This document shows positions 25,759-34,241 of a stretch of DNA of 64,000 nucleotides, one piece after another. Both the position numbers and the translations under genes were made by a program. This DNA comes from Sinomonas atrocyanea (GTDB lineage: Bacteria > Actinomycetota > Actinomycetes > Actinomycetales > Micrococcaceae). The stretch lies in contig NZ_CP014518.1 of assembly GCF_001577305.1 (NCBI RefSeq), positions 4,154,001-4,218,000 of the forward strand. The letters are read 5' to 3'. Below the pieces are notes generated by a model, which did no database searches, was not told the origin of the DNA, and saw only the letters and a program-made list of their open reading frames with translations. Each line of letters starts with the position of its first letter. Positions within the stretch are counted from its first letter, which is position 1.

Positions 25759-26802
25759 TCAGCGCCGCCGGTAGTAGTCCCGCCAGATGAGCCGGTGGAG
25801 CGGGATGATCCGGGGAATCGACCGCAGGCCCGGGATGAAGGGCAGGAACATCAGCGCAAGGGTCAGGACCACCATGATCCCGGTGACCACGAGGTCCGCG
25901 TTCGCGAGCCCGTTGAACGGCGGGACCTGGTACCAGAAGGAGTAGAGCCACAGCCACGACTGCCCGGGGTAGTTGCCGGTCTCGTTCATCATGCCCCACT
26001 GGTCGCCCGTGAGGTGCTGGTCGGCTGCCAGGCCCTTGAAGTAGGTGCCGTCGCCGAGGAGCAGCTCGGTCCGGGTGCGGTCGAGGCCGGCGGCAGTCCC
26101 GCTGACCGCCCCGCCATCGAGGACCCGGTCGAGGGCGCCCGAGCGGGCCATGCCCAGGAGTGAGCTGGTCAGAGCGGGCACCGGGCCGTAGTTGCCGGGC
26201 GCGACCTTGCTGGGATCGCCGTCGGGCGCCTTGGTGAGGGCGTCCGAGTACGCGGCGGTCCAGTCGGCGCGCTGCTTGTCGGTGGCACCGGTCCACGCGG
26301 AGAGCGCCGAGGGCGGCTGGGGCAGCGCCGCGAGGGGCGCCACCACGAGGTCCTGCGCGGTGTCGATCGGCAGGCGGACCCCCGAGAGGCTCTGCAGGTC
26401 GATCGGGCCGAGGGTCTGGCTCACGCCCTGGGTGGCGTTGTACGGCGGCCCGTACTGGGCGGTGTCGCTGGTCCCCCCGAGCTCGGCCGTGGCCGTCGCC
26501 ACGAAGTCCGACGGCGCCGCGCCAGCCCACGAGGCCAGCGTCACCGGGGCGTCGTCCGGGGACCCGACCACCGCCGCGAGCCCCAGGGTCAGCACCCCGA
26601 CGACGACGAGCGCGTAGACGAGCTCCTTGACCAGGTCGTACTCGCGGACGGCCCCGCGCCAGGGCCTCCGGTCGAGATCGCGCCGGCCCTCGAGATCGTG
26701 CCGGCGGTCGAGGTCCCGTGGCTGGCGGGAGCGCGGCTGGCGGGAGCGGGAATGGCCGTGGCGCTCAGGGCCCGCAGCAGGCGGGCGGGACATGGTCGTC
26801 AT
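25759..26802 (-). CDS. Membrane protein partner of short cytochrome b
   Basis: A 347-residue protein of unknown function. Residues 1-45 are strongly Arg-rich and repetitive (SRSRQPRSRQPRD). One membrane segment follows at about 53-72 (LVKELVYALVVVGVLTLGLAAVV), then a ~200-residue soluble, probably exported, domain. Near the C terminus are a Trp-rich SWLWLYSFWYQVPPFNG and a second membrane segment (ADLVVTGIMVVLTLALMFL) ending in a basic tail. Its ATG overlaps the cytochrome b stop (ATGA). The last part (LPFIPGLRSIPRIIPLHRLIW) recalls the end of the second half of split cytochrome b proteins, so it may replace subunit IV in this complex (inference). Confidence 0.7.
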   Translation of the reverse strand: MTTMSRPPAAGPERHGHSRSRQPRSRQPRDLDRRHDLEGRRDLDRRPWRGAVREYDLVKELVYALVVVGVLTLGLAAVVGSPDDAPVTLASWAGAAPSDFVATATAELGGTSDTAQYGPPYNATQGVSQTLGPIDLQSLSGVRLPIDTAQDLVVAPLAALPQPPSALSAWTGATDKQRADWTAAYSDALTKAPDGDPSKVAPGNYGPVPALTSSLLGMARSGALDRVLDGGAVSGTAAGLDRTRTELLLGDGTYFKGLAADQHLTGDQWGMMNETGNYPGQSWLWLYSFWYQVPPFNGLANADLVVTGIMVVLTLALMFLPFIPGLRSIPRIIPLHRLIWRDYYRRR

Positions 26803-27539
26803 GCCGCACCGCCCTCGGTGGCGCGAGGAGCCGCCTCCGCGTCCGCGGCCTGCACCCCGCCGAGCGGGGAGCCGCTGAGCTGGGAGCCTCGGAGCTGGGC
26901 GTCGGTCTCGGCGGCCTCGAGCGGCGGGGCGACCCCGTGCACGCGCACGAGGAGCACGTGGAGCACCACGACGGCGCCCACGGCGAGCGGCAGCAGCACG
27001 ATGTGCCACATCAGGACCTGGCCGAGGTTCGCCACGTTGAACCACGCGCCGACCCCCACGGCGTTGAGGGCGTCCTTCGCCTGGAAGGCGATCCACTGTG
27101 AATCGAAATTCGTCTGGAGGAGGTACCCGGTGAACGCCGTGACGATCGAGACGACGAACGCCAGGACGCCCGTGATCCAGGTGAGGGTGCGGCCGCCGCG
27201 CCACGACGCCATCCAGAACTTGCCCCAGAGGTGGATGACCATCGTCATGAAGAACAGCTCGACCGACCACAGATGGGTGCTGTTGACGAAGTGGCCGAAC
27301 GCGGACACGTGGTACCACGAGGGCCCGTCGAGCGCGAGGACCAGCCCCGAGATGACCACGTAGGCGAGCGCCGCGATGGCGGCCATCCCGAACACGTAGA
27401 TCCACGAGGCGACGTAGCTGGGCTGGGTCTCGGGGAGGAGCTTGTCCGGTGGCAGGGTCCGCAGTCCCCAGCCCCGGAAGCGTCCGGTCCAGTTGACGAT
27501 CCGGCCGCCGGGCTCCGGCTGCGAGGGCTGGGCGGTCAC
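26799..27539 (-). CDS. Cytochrome b, N-terminal (b6-like) four-helix protein
   Basis: A 246-residue diheme cytochrome b core. Helix B has His-x13-His (STHLWSVELFFMTMVIHLWG) and helix D has His-x14-His (WHIVLLPLAVGAVVVLHVLL), the wider spacing found in b6-type proteins. The last ~45 residues are a low-complexity Ser/Gly/Ala-rich tail. The GTG at 27539 overlaps the stop of the small upstream gene. No Rieske protein, cytochrome c or oxidase subunit is nearby, so this is not the housekeeping qcr locus. It probably moves electrons between menaquinol and an unknown partner. Confidence 0.85.
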   Translation of the reverse strand: MTAQPSQPEPGGRIVNWTGRFRGWGLRTLPPDKLLPETQPSYVASWIYVFGMAAIAALAYVVISGLVLALDGPSWYHVSAFGHFVNSTHLWSVELFFMTMVIHLWGKFWMASWRGGRTLTWITGVLAFVVSIVTAFTGYLLQTNFDSQWIAFQAKDALNAVGVGAWFNVANLGQVLMWHIVLLPLAVGAVVVLHVLLVRVHGVAPPLEAAETDAQLRGSQLSGSPLGGVQAADAEAAPRATEGGAA

Positions 27540-27712
27540 CGCTTGTCCCTCCCCCCGGGGAACGGCAGGAAGAGCGCTGCGACGAACAGCGCGATCATCG
27601 CGAGGATGACGATGAGGTTCCCGAGTTGGACCGTGAAGGAACCCCAGCCGAGATAGATGCCGGCCGCCTGGAGACGGAGGGCGCCCGCGAGGGCGGTCAG
27701 TGGCGTGTCCAC
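27536..27712 (-). CDS. Small single-span membrane protein before cytochrome b
   Basis: A 58-residue protein starting at GTG 27712. A hydrophobic helix (LGNLIVILAMIALFVAALFLPF) follows a short amphipathic lead, and the end is basic (GGRDKR). Its TGA overlaps the GTG of the cytochrome b gene. Small one-helix subunits are common in cytochrome bc and b6f complexes, so a structural subunit role is likely. No family name is offered. Confidence 0.7.
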   Translation of the reverse strand: MDTPLTALAGALRLQAAGIYLGWGSFTVQLGNLIVILAMIALFVAALFLPFPGGRDKR

Positions 27713-27815
27713 GCCATTACCGTCCGCCCCCGCGGCCGGGGGTACCTAGAGACTTTGTGCCTGCGCTCCCGGATTACCCCCCATTCCCGGCGAACTCACA
27801 GGACCCAGAACAGAC

Positions 27816-29276
27816 TCAGAACGGATACGGCGCGATCTCCGGGCGCATCGTGAGCCACTGCACCTCGGTGAAGGCGTCCATGTTGGCCGTGGCCCCGCCG
27901 AAGCGGGCGCCGGTCCCGGACGCCCCCACGCCGCCGAACGGGGCGTTGGCCTCGTCCGAGACGGTCTGCTCGTTGATGTGGACCTTGCCGGAGTGCACGC
28001 GGTCGGCGATCTGCATCGCCGTGCCGACGTCGCCCAGGATGCCCACGGACAGCCCGTACTCGTTGGCGTTGACCAGGTCCACCACCTCGTCCACGCTCGT
28101 GAACCTCGTCACGGGCGCCACCGGGCCGAAGATCTCGTCGGCGAAGGCGGGGTTGTCCAGGTCGAGGTCGGCCAGGACGGTGGGCCGGTAGAACAGCCCC
28201 TCGAAGCTGCCGCCGGCCGCGAGCCGCCCGCCCTGGGCCACCGAGGCCTCGACGATGCCGTGGATGCGGTCGCGCTGCCGCTCGTCGATGATGGGGCCGA
28301 GCGCCACCTGCCCCGTGGCGGGATCGCCCACGGGGAGGTGCTCGGCCTTCTCGGCGAGGGCGGCGACGTAGTCCTCGTACACCGTCTCGTGGACGAAGTG
28401 CCGGCCGGTGGTCATGCAGATCTGGCCCTGGTGCATGAAGGACCCGAAGGCGCCCGCGGACGCGGCCTTGGCCAGGTCGGCGCCCGGGAGCACGATCAGG
28501 GCGTTGTTGCCGCCGAGCTCGAGGTGCGCGCGCTTGAGCAGCCGCGCCGCGGTCTCGCCGACCTTCCGGCCCGCCGCCGTGGAGCCGGTGAAGGAGACCA
28601 CCCGCACCTCGGGCGCCTCCACCACGGCCTGGCCCGTCTCGGCGCCACCGGGCAGGAGCGAGAGCACGCCGGCGGGCAGGCCGGCCTCCTCGAAGACGCG
28701 CATGAGGGCCACGCCGCCGCACACCGCGGTGCGGGGGTCCGGCTTGAGCAGCACCGCGTTGCCGAGCGCGAGCGCCGGCGCGACCGAGCGGATGGAGAGG
28801 ATGAGGGGGAAGTTGAACGGGGCGATCACGCTCACGACGCCGACCGGCCGCCGCCGCGCGAAGGACCACCGGTCCTCGTCCGAGGTCAGGACCTCACCGT
28901 GCGGGTGCGAGGGCAGGGCCGCGGCCTCGTAGCACTCGTTCGCGGCGATGTGCGTCTCGAGCTGCGCCTTGGGCGGGATGCCGCCGGACTCCCGGACGAT
29001 CCAGTCCTGGACCTCTGCGGCGTGGTCCTCCCACAGCTGGCCGGCCCGCCGCAGCACCGCGGCCCGCTCCTCGGGCTTCTTCGCCGCCCACGCGCGCTGC
29101 GCCTCGGCGGCAACCTGCGCCGCCCGGTAGACGTCCTCGCGCGAAGCGGTCCCCACCGAGCCGAGCGTGGCCCCGGTGGCGGGCTCGGTGACGTCCTGCG
29201 TCCCGCCCGCCGCCTCCGTCCAGCCACCGATGTTCACCTTGCCGCCCCACAGGGCGACGTCATCGAGAAGTGCCAT
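27816..29276 (-). CDS. Aromatic aldehyde dehydrogenase (benzaldehyde/vanillin type)
   Basis: A 486-residue NAD(P)-dependent aldehyde dehydrogenase. Catalytic Cys lies in HQGQICMTTGR, the Glu base in LELGGNNALIV, and the cofactor segment is VSFTGSTAAGRKVGE. Use of LGGNN and QICM is characteristic of benzaldehyde/vanillin dehydrogenases. The ATG at 29276 follows AAGGAGG. It lies downstream of pcaR at the end of the pca cluster, so it likely feeds hydroxybenzoate or vanillate into protocatechuate. It is not a close copy of the aldehyde dehydrogenase in the cre-like operon. Confidence 0.87.
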   Translation of the reverse strand: MALLDDVALWGGKVNIGGWTEAAGGTQDVTEPATGATLGSVGTASREDVYRAAQVAAEAQRAWAAKKPEERAAVLRRAGQLWEDHAAEVQDWIVRESGGIPPKAQLETHIAANECYEAAALPSHPHGEVLTSDEDRWSFARRRPVGVVSVIAPFNFPLILSIRSVAPALALGNAVLLKPDPRTAVCGGVALMRVFEEAGLPAGVLSLLPGGAETGQAVVEAPEVRVVSFTGSTAAGRKVGETAARLLKRAHLELGGNNALIVLPGADLAKAASAGAFGSFMHQGQICMTTGRHFVHETVYEDYVAALAEKAEHLPVGDPATGQVALGPIIDERQRDRIHGIVEASVAQGGRLAAGGSFEGLFYRPTVLADLDLDNPAFADEIFGPVAPVTRFTSVDEVVDLVNANEYGLSVGILGDVGTAMQIADRVHSGKVHINEQTVSDEANAPFGGVGASGTGARFGGATANMDAFTEVQWLTMRPEIAPYPF

Positions 29277-29308
29277 TGCCGTGTCCTCCTTGATCACTCA
29301 CATGTCAC

Positions 29309-29352
29309 TGAACGAGCTGGGGGCGCTGAACGAGCCCGGGTGCATAACGAGC
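29309..29352. promoter_or_regulatory. Three direct repeats of AACGAGC upstream of the aldehyde dehydrogenase
   Basis: TGAACGAGC occurs at 29309 and 29327, and AACGAGC again at 29346, with spacings of 18 and 17 bases. They fill the 78-base gap between pcaR and the aldehyde dehydrogenase. Same-face direct repeats suggest an activator or repressor site controlling the dehydrogenase separately from the pca genes. Confidence 0.35.
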
Positions 29353-29354
29353 CG

Positions 29355-30185
29355 TCAGGCGGCCCCCACGGCGCGCGCGGCCTCGGCGATCGAGGCGGCC
29401 GCCGCCTGCAGCTCGGGCACGAGGCGCGCGACCTCGGCGTCCCGGCCGGCATTCCGGCCGTCGCCGTCGATCCTGGCGGGGAGGGCCATGTTGATCGCCG
29501 CGACCGTGCGCCCGTCCGCCCCGAGGACCGGGACGGCGAGCGAGCGCAGGCCCACCTCGAGCTCCTGGTCGACGACGGCGTACCCCGCCTCGCGTACCCG
29601 GCCCACCTCGGCCTCGATCGCCTCGCGCGAGGTGAGGGTGCGCGGCGTGAGCGGGGCAAGCTCGGCGCGGGCGAAGTAGGCGGCGAGCTCGGCCGGGGTG
29701 AGGGCGGCGAGCAGGACCCGGCCCATCGACGTCGCATGCGCGGGGAACCGCGTGCCCGGCGAGATGCCCACCGAGATGATCCGGCGGGTGTGGATCCGGG
29801 CCAGGTAGACGATGTCGGTGCCGTCGAGGATCGCGAGGGAGGTCGACTCCCCGTGCCGGTGCGAGAGCTCCTCGAGGATGGGCTGGGCGAGCTCGGGCAG
29901 CCGCTGGCCCGAGAGGTACGCGTAGCCGAGCTGGAGCACGAGCGGGGTGAGCGAGAAGGTCCGCCCGTCCGTGCGCACGTACCCCAGCTCGACGAGCGTG
30001 TGGAGGAACCGGCGGGCCGTGGCCCGCGTGAGCGCCGTCCGCGCGGCGACCTCGGAGAGGGTCATCTCCTGGTGCTCGGCGTCGAACGCGCGGACCACGG
30101 CGAGTCCGCGCGCGAGCGACTGCACGAACGCGTCGCCCGGTTTCGGCTCCGCGTCGCTCCGCTCAACCACCGGAAGCTCGGCCAC
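29355..30185 (-). CDS. pcaR: IclR-family regulator of protocatechuate catabolism
   Basis: A 276-residue IclR protein. The N-terminal winged helix-turn-helix is residues 22-85 (SLARGLAVVRAFDAEHQEMTLSEVAARTALTRATARRFLHTL). The effector domain has the family segments GTDIVYLARIHTRRIISVGISPGTRFPAHATSMGRVLL and the C-terminal VGLRSLAVPVLGADGRTVAAINMALPA. It is the last gene of the pca series, 46 bases after pcaJ. PcaR/PcaU/PobR members respond to beta-ketoadipate or protocatechuate. TGTTC-N7-GAACA palindromes upstream of pcaH and of the monooxygenase gene at 52928 are candidate targets. Confidence 0.9.
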   Translation of the reverse strand: MAELPVVERSDAEPKPGDAFVQSLARGLAVVRAFDAEHQEMTLSEVAARTALTRATARRFLHTLVELGYVRTDGRTFSLTPLVLQLGYAYLSGQRLPELAQPILEELSHRHGESTSLAILDGTDIVYLARIHTRRIISVGISPGTRFPAHATSMGRVLLAALTPAELAAYFARAELAPLTPRTLTSREAIEAEVGRVREAGYAVVDQELEVGLRSLAVPVLGADGRTVAAINMALPARIDGDGRNAGRDAEVARLVPELQAAAASIAEAARAVGAA

Positions 30186-30231
30186 AGGTTCCCCTCTGCT
30201 CTCGGGCTGCGTGTGCCCAGGCTGTGTGTAC

Positions 30232-30945
30232 TCAGGCGGCGGGCAGCAGCGGCACGTCGACGAGGTCCTGGAGGTCCTCGAAGCTGATGCCGAACGTCTC
30301 GCGGACGCGCACGCCCTCCTCCGTGATGAGGAAGACGGCCTTCTCCGTGTACACCCGGGTCACGCGGCCCACGCCGGTCACAGGGTACGTCAGTTCGGGG
30401 ACGAGCTTGGACTTCCCGTCCTTGGTCAGCAGGGTCATCATCACGTAGACGTCCTTGGCCCCCGTGGCGAGGTCCATGGCGCCGCCCACGGCCGGGATCG
30501 CGTCCGGGGCACCGGTGTGCCAGTTCGCGAGGTCACCCGTGGCGGAGACCTGGAACGCGCCGAGCACGCACACGTCGAGGTGCCCGCCGCGCATGATCGC
30601 GAACGAGTCGGCGTGGTGGAAGTAGCTCGCCCCCGGAAGCTCGGTCACCGGGATCTTGCCGGCGTTGATGAGGTCCTCGTCGATCTGGTCGCCGACCGCG
30701 ACGGGGCCCATCCCGAGCATGCCGTTCTCGGTATGCAGCGTGACGTCCTGCTCCTCGGTGAGGTAGTTGGACACGTTGGTCGGCTGGCCGATGCCGAGGT
30801 TCACGAACGAGCCCGGCTCGATGTCCTTCGCGACCAGCTTGGCCATGTCGTCGCGGCCCAGGGGTGCGTCGCTGCTCCGGGGCACGGTGCTGGTCTCCGG
30901 CTCGGTGCCCGCCGAGGTGATGCCCGACGTCGTCTGCTCGCCCAT
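30232..30945 (-). CDS. pcaJ: 3-Oxoadipate CoA-transferase, subunit B
   Basis: A 237-residue class I CoA-transferase beta subunit that with PcaI transfers CoA from succinyl-CoA to beta-ketoadipate. The catalytic Glu is in the motif HTENGMLGMGP; NLGIGQPTNVSNYL and GGHLDVCVLGAFQV are family blocks. A polar N-terminal extension of about 30 residues precedes the conserved start (RDDMAKLVAKDIEPG). It begins four bases after the pcaI stop. Acetoacetate-type CoA transferases share the fold; the pca context decides. Confidence 0.93.
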   Translation of the reverse strand: MGEQTTSGITSAGTEPETSTVPRSSDAPLGRDDMAKLVAKDIEPGSFVNLGIGQPTNVSNYLTEEQDVTLHTENGMLGMGPVAVGDQIDEDLINAGKIPVTELPGASYFHHADSFAIMRGGHLDVCVLGAFQVSATGDLANWHTGAPDAIPAVGGAMDLATGAKDVYVMMTLLTKDGKSKLVPELTYPVTGVGRVTRVYTEKAVFLITEEGVRVRETFGISFEDLQDLVDVPLLPAA

Positions 30946-30949
30946 GCGT

Positions 30950-31618
30950 TCAGCCCACCTTCACGATCGTGTTGACGTAGATGCCCGGAGTGATCACGTT
31001 CTCCGGATCGAGGCCGCCCACCGGCACGACCTCGGAGACCTGCACCACGGTGTGCTTCGCGGCGGCGGCCATGATCGGGCCGAAGTTGCGGGCCGTCTTG
31101 CGGTAGACGAGGTTGCCCTTGCCGTCCGCCTTGAGCGCCTTGATGAGGGCCACGTCGGCGTGGATCGGGGTCTCGAAGACCTGCCACTTGCCGTCGAGGA
31201 AGCGCGTCTCCTTCCCCTCGGCGAGCATGGTGCCGTAGCCGGTGGGGGTGAAGAAGCCGCCGATCCCGGCACCGGCGGCGCGGATGCGCTCGGCGAGGTT
31301 GCCCTGCGGGACGAGCTCGAGCTCGATCTCCCCGGCGCGGTACTTGGCGTCGAAGTGCCACGAGTCGCTCTGCCGCGGGAAGGAGCAGATCATCTTCTTC
31401 ACGCGGCCTTCCTTGATGAGGAGCGCGAGGCCCTCATCGGCCTGGCCGGCGTTGTTGTTGACCACGGTGAGCTCCTTGGCGCCGCTGGCGAGCAGCGCAT
31501 CGATGAGCTCGAACGGCTGCCCGGCGTTGCCGAACCCGCCGATCATCACGGTCGAGCCGTCCTGGACGGCTGCCACCGCCTCCGCGGCGGTGTCCTTGAA
31601 TTCGAGGGTGTGTGCCAC
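30950..31618 (-). CDS. pcaI: 3-Oxoadipate CoA-transferase, subunit A
   Basis: A 222-residue alpha subunit. The family glycine-rich motif GGFGNAGQPFELIDALL is near residue 27, followed by LTVVNNNAG and later GFFTPTGYGTMLAEGKE. The GTG at 31618 follows AAGGAAGG and gives the conserved start. It pairs with PcaJ in the penultimate step of the beta-ketoadipate pathway, making 3-oxoadipyl-CoA for the thiolase encoded 14 bases upstream. Confidence 0.94.
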   Translation of the reverse strand: MAHTLEFKDTAAEAVAAVQDGSTVMIGGFGNAGQPFELIDALLASGAKELTVVNNNAGQADEGLALLIKEGRVKKMICSFPRQSDSWHFDAKYRAGEIELELVPQGNLAERIRAAGAGIGGFFTPTGYGTMLAEGKETRFLDGKWQVFETPIHADVALIKALKADGKGNLVYRKTARNFGPIMAAAAKHTVVQVSEVVPVGGLDPENVITPGIYVNTIVKVG

Positions 31619-31631
31619 TGACGGCCCTTCC

Positions 31632-32879
31632 TTACTTCGCCGAAACGTTCTCGAGCACCACGGCGAGGCCCTGGCCCACGCCGATGCAGATGGCCGCAAC
31701 GCCCCACCGCTGTCCGCTGCGCTGGAGCGAGCGGGCGAGCGTGCCGAGGATGCGGCCGCCCGACGCGCCGAGGGGGTGGCCCATCGCGATCGCGCCGCCG
31801 TGCTGGTTGACGATCTCGGGGTCGATCTTCCACGCGTCCACGCAGGCGAGGGACTGGGCGGCGAAGGCCTCGTTGAGTTCGACGGCGCCCACCTCGTCCC
31901 AGCCGATCCCCGCCTTGGCGAGGGCCCGGTTCGCGGCCTCGACGGGCGCGAAGCCGAAGTACTGCGGCTCGTTGGCGGCGGCGCCGCGGCCGGCGATGCG
32001 GGCGATCGGCTCCAGGCCCAGCGTGCCCGCGGCGGCCTCAGAGCCGAGCAGCACGGCGGAGGCGCCGTCGGAGAGCGGGGAGGCGTTGCCGGCGGTGACG
32101 GTGCCGCCCGCGGTCGAGCCCGAGCGGTCGCCGTTGTCCTTGCGGAACACGGTCTTGAGCCCGCCGAGCTTCTCGGCGGAGGAGCCGGGGCGGATGCCCT
32201 CGTCGCGGGTCAGGTCGGTGCCGGGCACCGGGACCACGAGGTCGTCGTAGAAGCCGGCGTTCCACGCGGCGTCGGCGAGGTTGTGCGAGCGGGCGGCGAA
32301 CTCGTCCTGGCGGTCGCGGCCGATCGAGAAGCGCTCGCGCAGCTGCTCGGTGGCCTCGCCGAGGGACACCGTCCACTCGGCCGGCATGTTCGCGTTCACG
32401 AGGCGCCAGCCGAGGGTGGTCGAGGCGAGGTTCATGTCCCCGGCCGGGTAGGGCTTCTCGGTCTTGGGCAGGACCCAGGGGGCGCGGGACATGGACTCGA
32501 CGCCGCCCACGAGCATGACGTCGGCGTCGCCCACCTGGATCTGGCGGGAGGCGATCATCGCGGCGTCGAGGGACGAGCCGCACAGCCGGTTCACCGTGGT
32601 GCCGGGGATGGAGACGGGCAGGCCCGCGAGGAGGGTGGCCATGCGGGCCACGTTGCGGTTCTCCTCGCCGGCGCCGTTGGCGTTGCCGAAGATGACCTCG
32701 TCGATCGCACCGGGCTCGCCGTCGCTGCCCTCGAGTGCCTCGGGGGTCAGGCCGGGCGCGCGGTCAACGATCGAGCGGACCATGTGGGCCGCGAGGTCGT
32801 CGGGGCGCACCCCGGCGAGGCCGCTGCCGAACTTGCCGAACGGGGTGCGGATGGCGTCGTAGACGAAGGCGTCAGTCAT
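31632..32879 (-). CDS. pcaF: 3-Oxoadipyl-CoA thiolase
   Basis: A 415-residue thiolase that cleaves 3-oxoadipyl-CoA to succinyl-CoA and acetyl-CoA. The nucleophilic Cys is in NRLCGSSLDAA, the catalytic His in NQHGGAIAMGHPLGASGGR, and the second Cys in AICIGVGQGLAVVLE. ELNEAFAAQ is also conserved. The ATG overlaps the pcaC stop by four bases. The position inside the pca operon separates it from fatty-acid thiolases. Confidence 0.95.
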   Translation of the reverse strand: MTDAFVYDAIRTPFGKFGSGLAGVRPDDLAAHMVRSIVDRAPGLTPEALEGSDGEPGAIDEVIFGNANGAGEENRNVARMATLLAGLPVSIPGTTVNRLCGSSLDAAMIASRQIQVGDADVMLVGGVESMSRAPWVLPKTEKPYPAGDMNLASTTLGWRLVNANMPAEWTVSLGEATEQLRERFSIGRDRQDEFAARSHNLADAAWNAGFYDDLVVPVPGTDLTRDEGIRPGSSAEKLGGLKTVFRKDNGDRSGSTAGGTVTAGNASPLSDGASAVLLGSEAAAGTLGLEPIARIAGRGAAANEPQYFGFAPVEAANRALAKAGIGWDEVGAVELNEAFAAQSLACVDAWKIDPEIVNQHGGAIAMGHPLGASGGRILGTLARSLQRSGQRWGVAAICIGVGQGLAVVLENVSAK

Positions 32880-33340
32880 GAGTTCGAATCCTTGCTGGCA
32901 TCAATCTGGTCGAGAGTGTTCTGGGCCACCTTGAAGGCGGTGTTGGCCGAGGGGACCCCGCAGTAGATGGCGCTCTGCAGGATCACCTCCTTGATCTCGT
33001 CGCGGGTGAGCCCGTTGCGCAGGGCCGCGCGGACGTGCATCGCGAACTCGTCCCAGTGCCCATGCGCGATCATGGCCGTGAGCACGGCCACAGAGCGCAT
33101 CTGGCGGCTGAGGCCGGGGCGGGTCCAGATGCCGCCCCAGGCGATGCGGGTGATCATGTTCTGGAATTCGGCGGTGAACTCGGTGGTGTTCGCGTTGGCC
33201 CGGTCCACGTGCTCGTCGGAGAGGACCTCGCGGCGCACGGCCATGCCGCCGTCGTACAGCTCGCGCTGGGTCGCGTCCGGCTGGACGGCCCCGGCCTGCT
33301 CCTGCGGGACCCAGTTCTCGCCGGCCTGCTGGTGGCTCAT
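32876..33340 (-). CDS. pcaC: 4-Carboxymuconolactone decarboxylase
   Basis: A 154-residue AhpD-fold decarboxylase converting gamma-carboxymuconolactone to beta-ketoadipate enol-lactone. Family segments are WGGIWTRPGLSRQMRSVAVLTAMIAHGHWDEFAMHVRAALRNG and EIKEVILQSAIYCGVPSANTAF. In some actinobacteria pcaC and pcaD are fused as pcaL; here they are separate genes linked by an ATGA overlap at 33337-33340. The N terminus has an extra ~25 polar residues. Confidence 0.95.
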   Translation of the reverse strand: MSHQQAGENWVPQEQAGAVQPDATQRELYDGGMAVRREVLSDEHVDRANANTTEFTAEFQNMITRIAWGGIWTRPGLSRQMRSVAVLTAMIAHGHWDEFAMHVRAALRNGLTRDEIKEVILQSAIYCGVPSANTAFKVAQNTLDQIDASKDSNS

Positions 33341-34194
33341 CGCGCCTCCTGCCCGGCTCCGGATCCGTCCACGCCGCTGAGCTTGCGGGCCGCCGCGGCG
33401 AAGTGCTCGCGGAGCAGGTCCGCGACAAGGGCGGGGTTCTCGGTCGGGGCGATGTGCGCGACGCCCGGGATCTCGACGGCGGTGCCGTCCTGGGCGTGCT
33501 CGGCCATCCACCGGGCATCGGCGATCGGGCAGACGGAGTCGAATTCGCCGGCCACAGCGAGGAACGGCACGGCGATCTCGCCGAAGCGGTCGCGGACATC
33601 ATAGGCGGCGATCGCGCGGCAGACCGCCGCGTAGCCGAACCGGTCGGCGTCGCGCAGGGTGTGGAGCAGGCGCGAGGACTGGGCCGGGTGGGAGCCGAGG
33701 AAGCCGGGGGCGAACCAGATCTCCGCGGAGGCCTGCAGGCGGACTGCCGTACCCTGCTTCGCGACCTGGTCGGCGCGCTCGGCGTAGCCCTCGGCGCCGT
33801 TGAAGCGGGCCGACGAGCAGAACATCGCGAGGCTCAGGAGGCGGTCCGGGTGCCGCAGCGCCAGCTCCGCGCCCGTGGCCCCGCCGACGGAATCGCCGGC
33901 GTAGTGGAAGCGGACGGGGTGGCCGTCCTGGGCGGGGAGGATCGAGTCGACCAGGGCCACGACGGCGTCCGCGAGCTCGCCGACGCTGAACTCGGTGTCC
34001 GGCTCGGCGGCGGGCGAGATGCCGTGGCCCGGGAGGTCCCAGCCGAGGATGTCGTAGTCCTCGCCGAGGAGGCGCGCGGCGTCGTCCCACATCACGGTCG
34101 AGGTCCCGAGCGAGGGCCCGAGGACCACGAGCTCCTTCTCCCCGAACTGCTCGCGCGGGCTCAGCCGGACGGCCTTGATCTTGGGCACGCTCAC
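33337..34194 (-). CDS. pcaD: 3-Oxoadipate enol-lactonase
   Basis: A 285-residue alpha/beta-hydrolase that opens beta-ketoadipate enol-lactone. The nucleophile Ser lies in YAGDSVGGATG, a GWDLPGHG strand-turn precedes it, and the catalytic His is in VAHIAPTENP; an Asp in GEFDSVCP completes the triad. The C-terminal ~15 residues are a Gly/Ser-rich tail running into the pcaC overlap. That tail may be a relic of, or precursor to, the PcaL fusion seen elsewhere. Confidence 0.93.
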   Translation of the reverse strand: MSVPKIKAVRLSPREQFGEKELVVLGPSLGTSTVMWDDAARLLGEDYDILGWDLPGHGISPAAEPDTEFSVGELADAVVALVDSILPAQDGHPVRFHYAGDSVGGATGAELALRHPDRLLSLAMFCSSARFNGAEGYAERADQVAKQGTAVRLQASAEIWFAPGFLGSHPAQSSRLLHTLRDADRFGYAAVCRAIAAYDVRDRFGEIAVPFLAVAGEFDSVCPIADARWMAEHAQDGTAVEIPGVAHIAPTENPALVADLLREHFAAAARKLSGVDGSGAGQEAR

Positions 34195-34241
34195 GTGCTC
34201 GTCCTTTCCCTCAGGTCTGTCGTGGATGTCGTGGTGCGGGT

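Noticed and set aside
22748..26530. A 1260-codon minus-strand open frame
   Set aside because: It is the antisense of ilvD and neighbours, Arg/Gly/Ala-rich with no domain; a product of high GC that depletes stop codons.
27816..29276. Second aldehyde dehydrogenase considered as a duplicate of the one at 17772
   Set aside because: Active-site contexts differ (HQGQICMTTG versus NTGQTCYIS), so they are different subfamilies.
30232..31618. CoA-transferase pair considered as acetoacetate or succinyl-CoA:3-ketoacid transferase
   Set aside because: Embedded in a full pca gene set beside a thiolase, so the 3-oxoadipate assignment is stronger.
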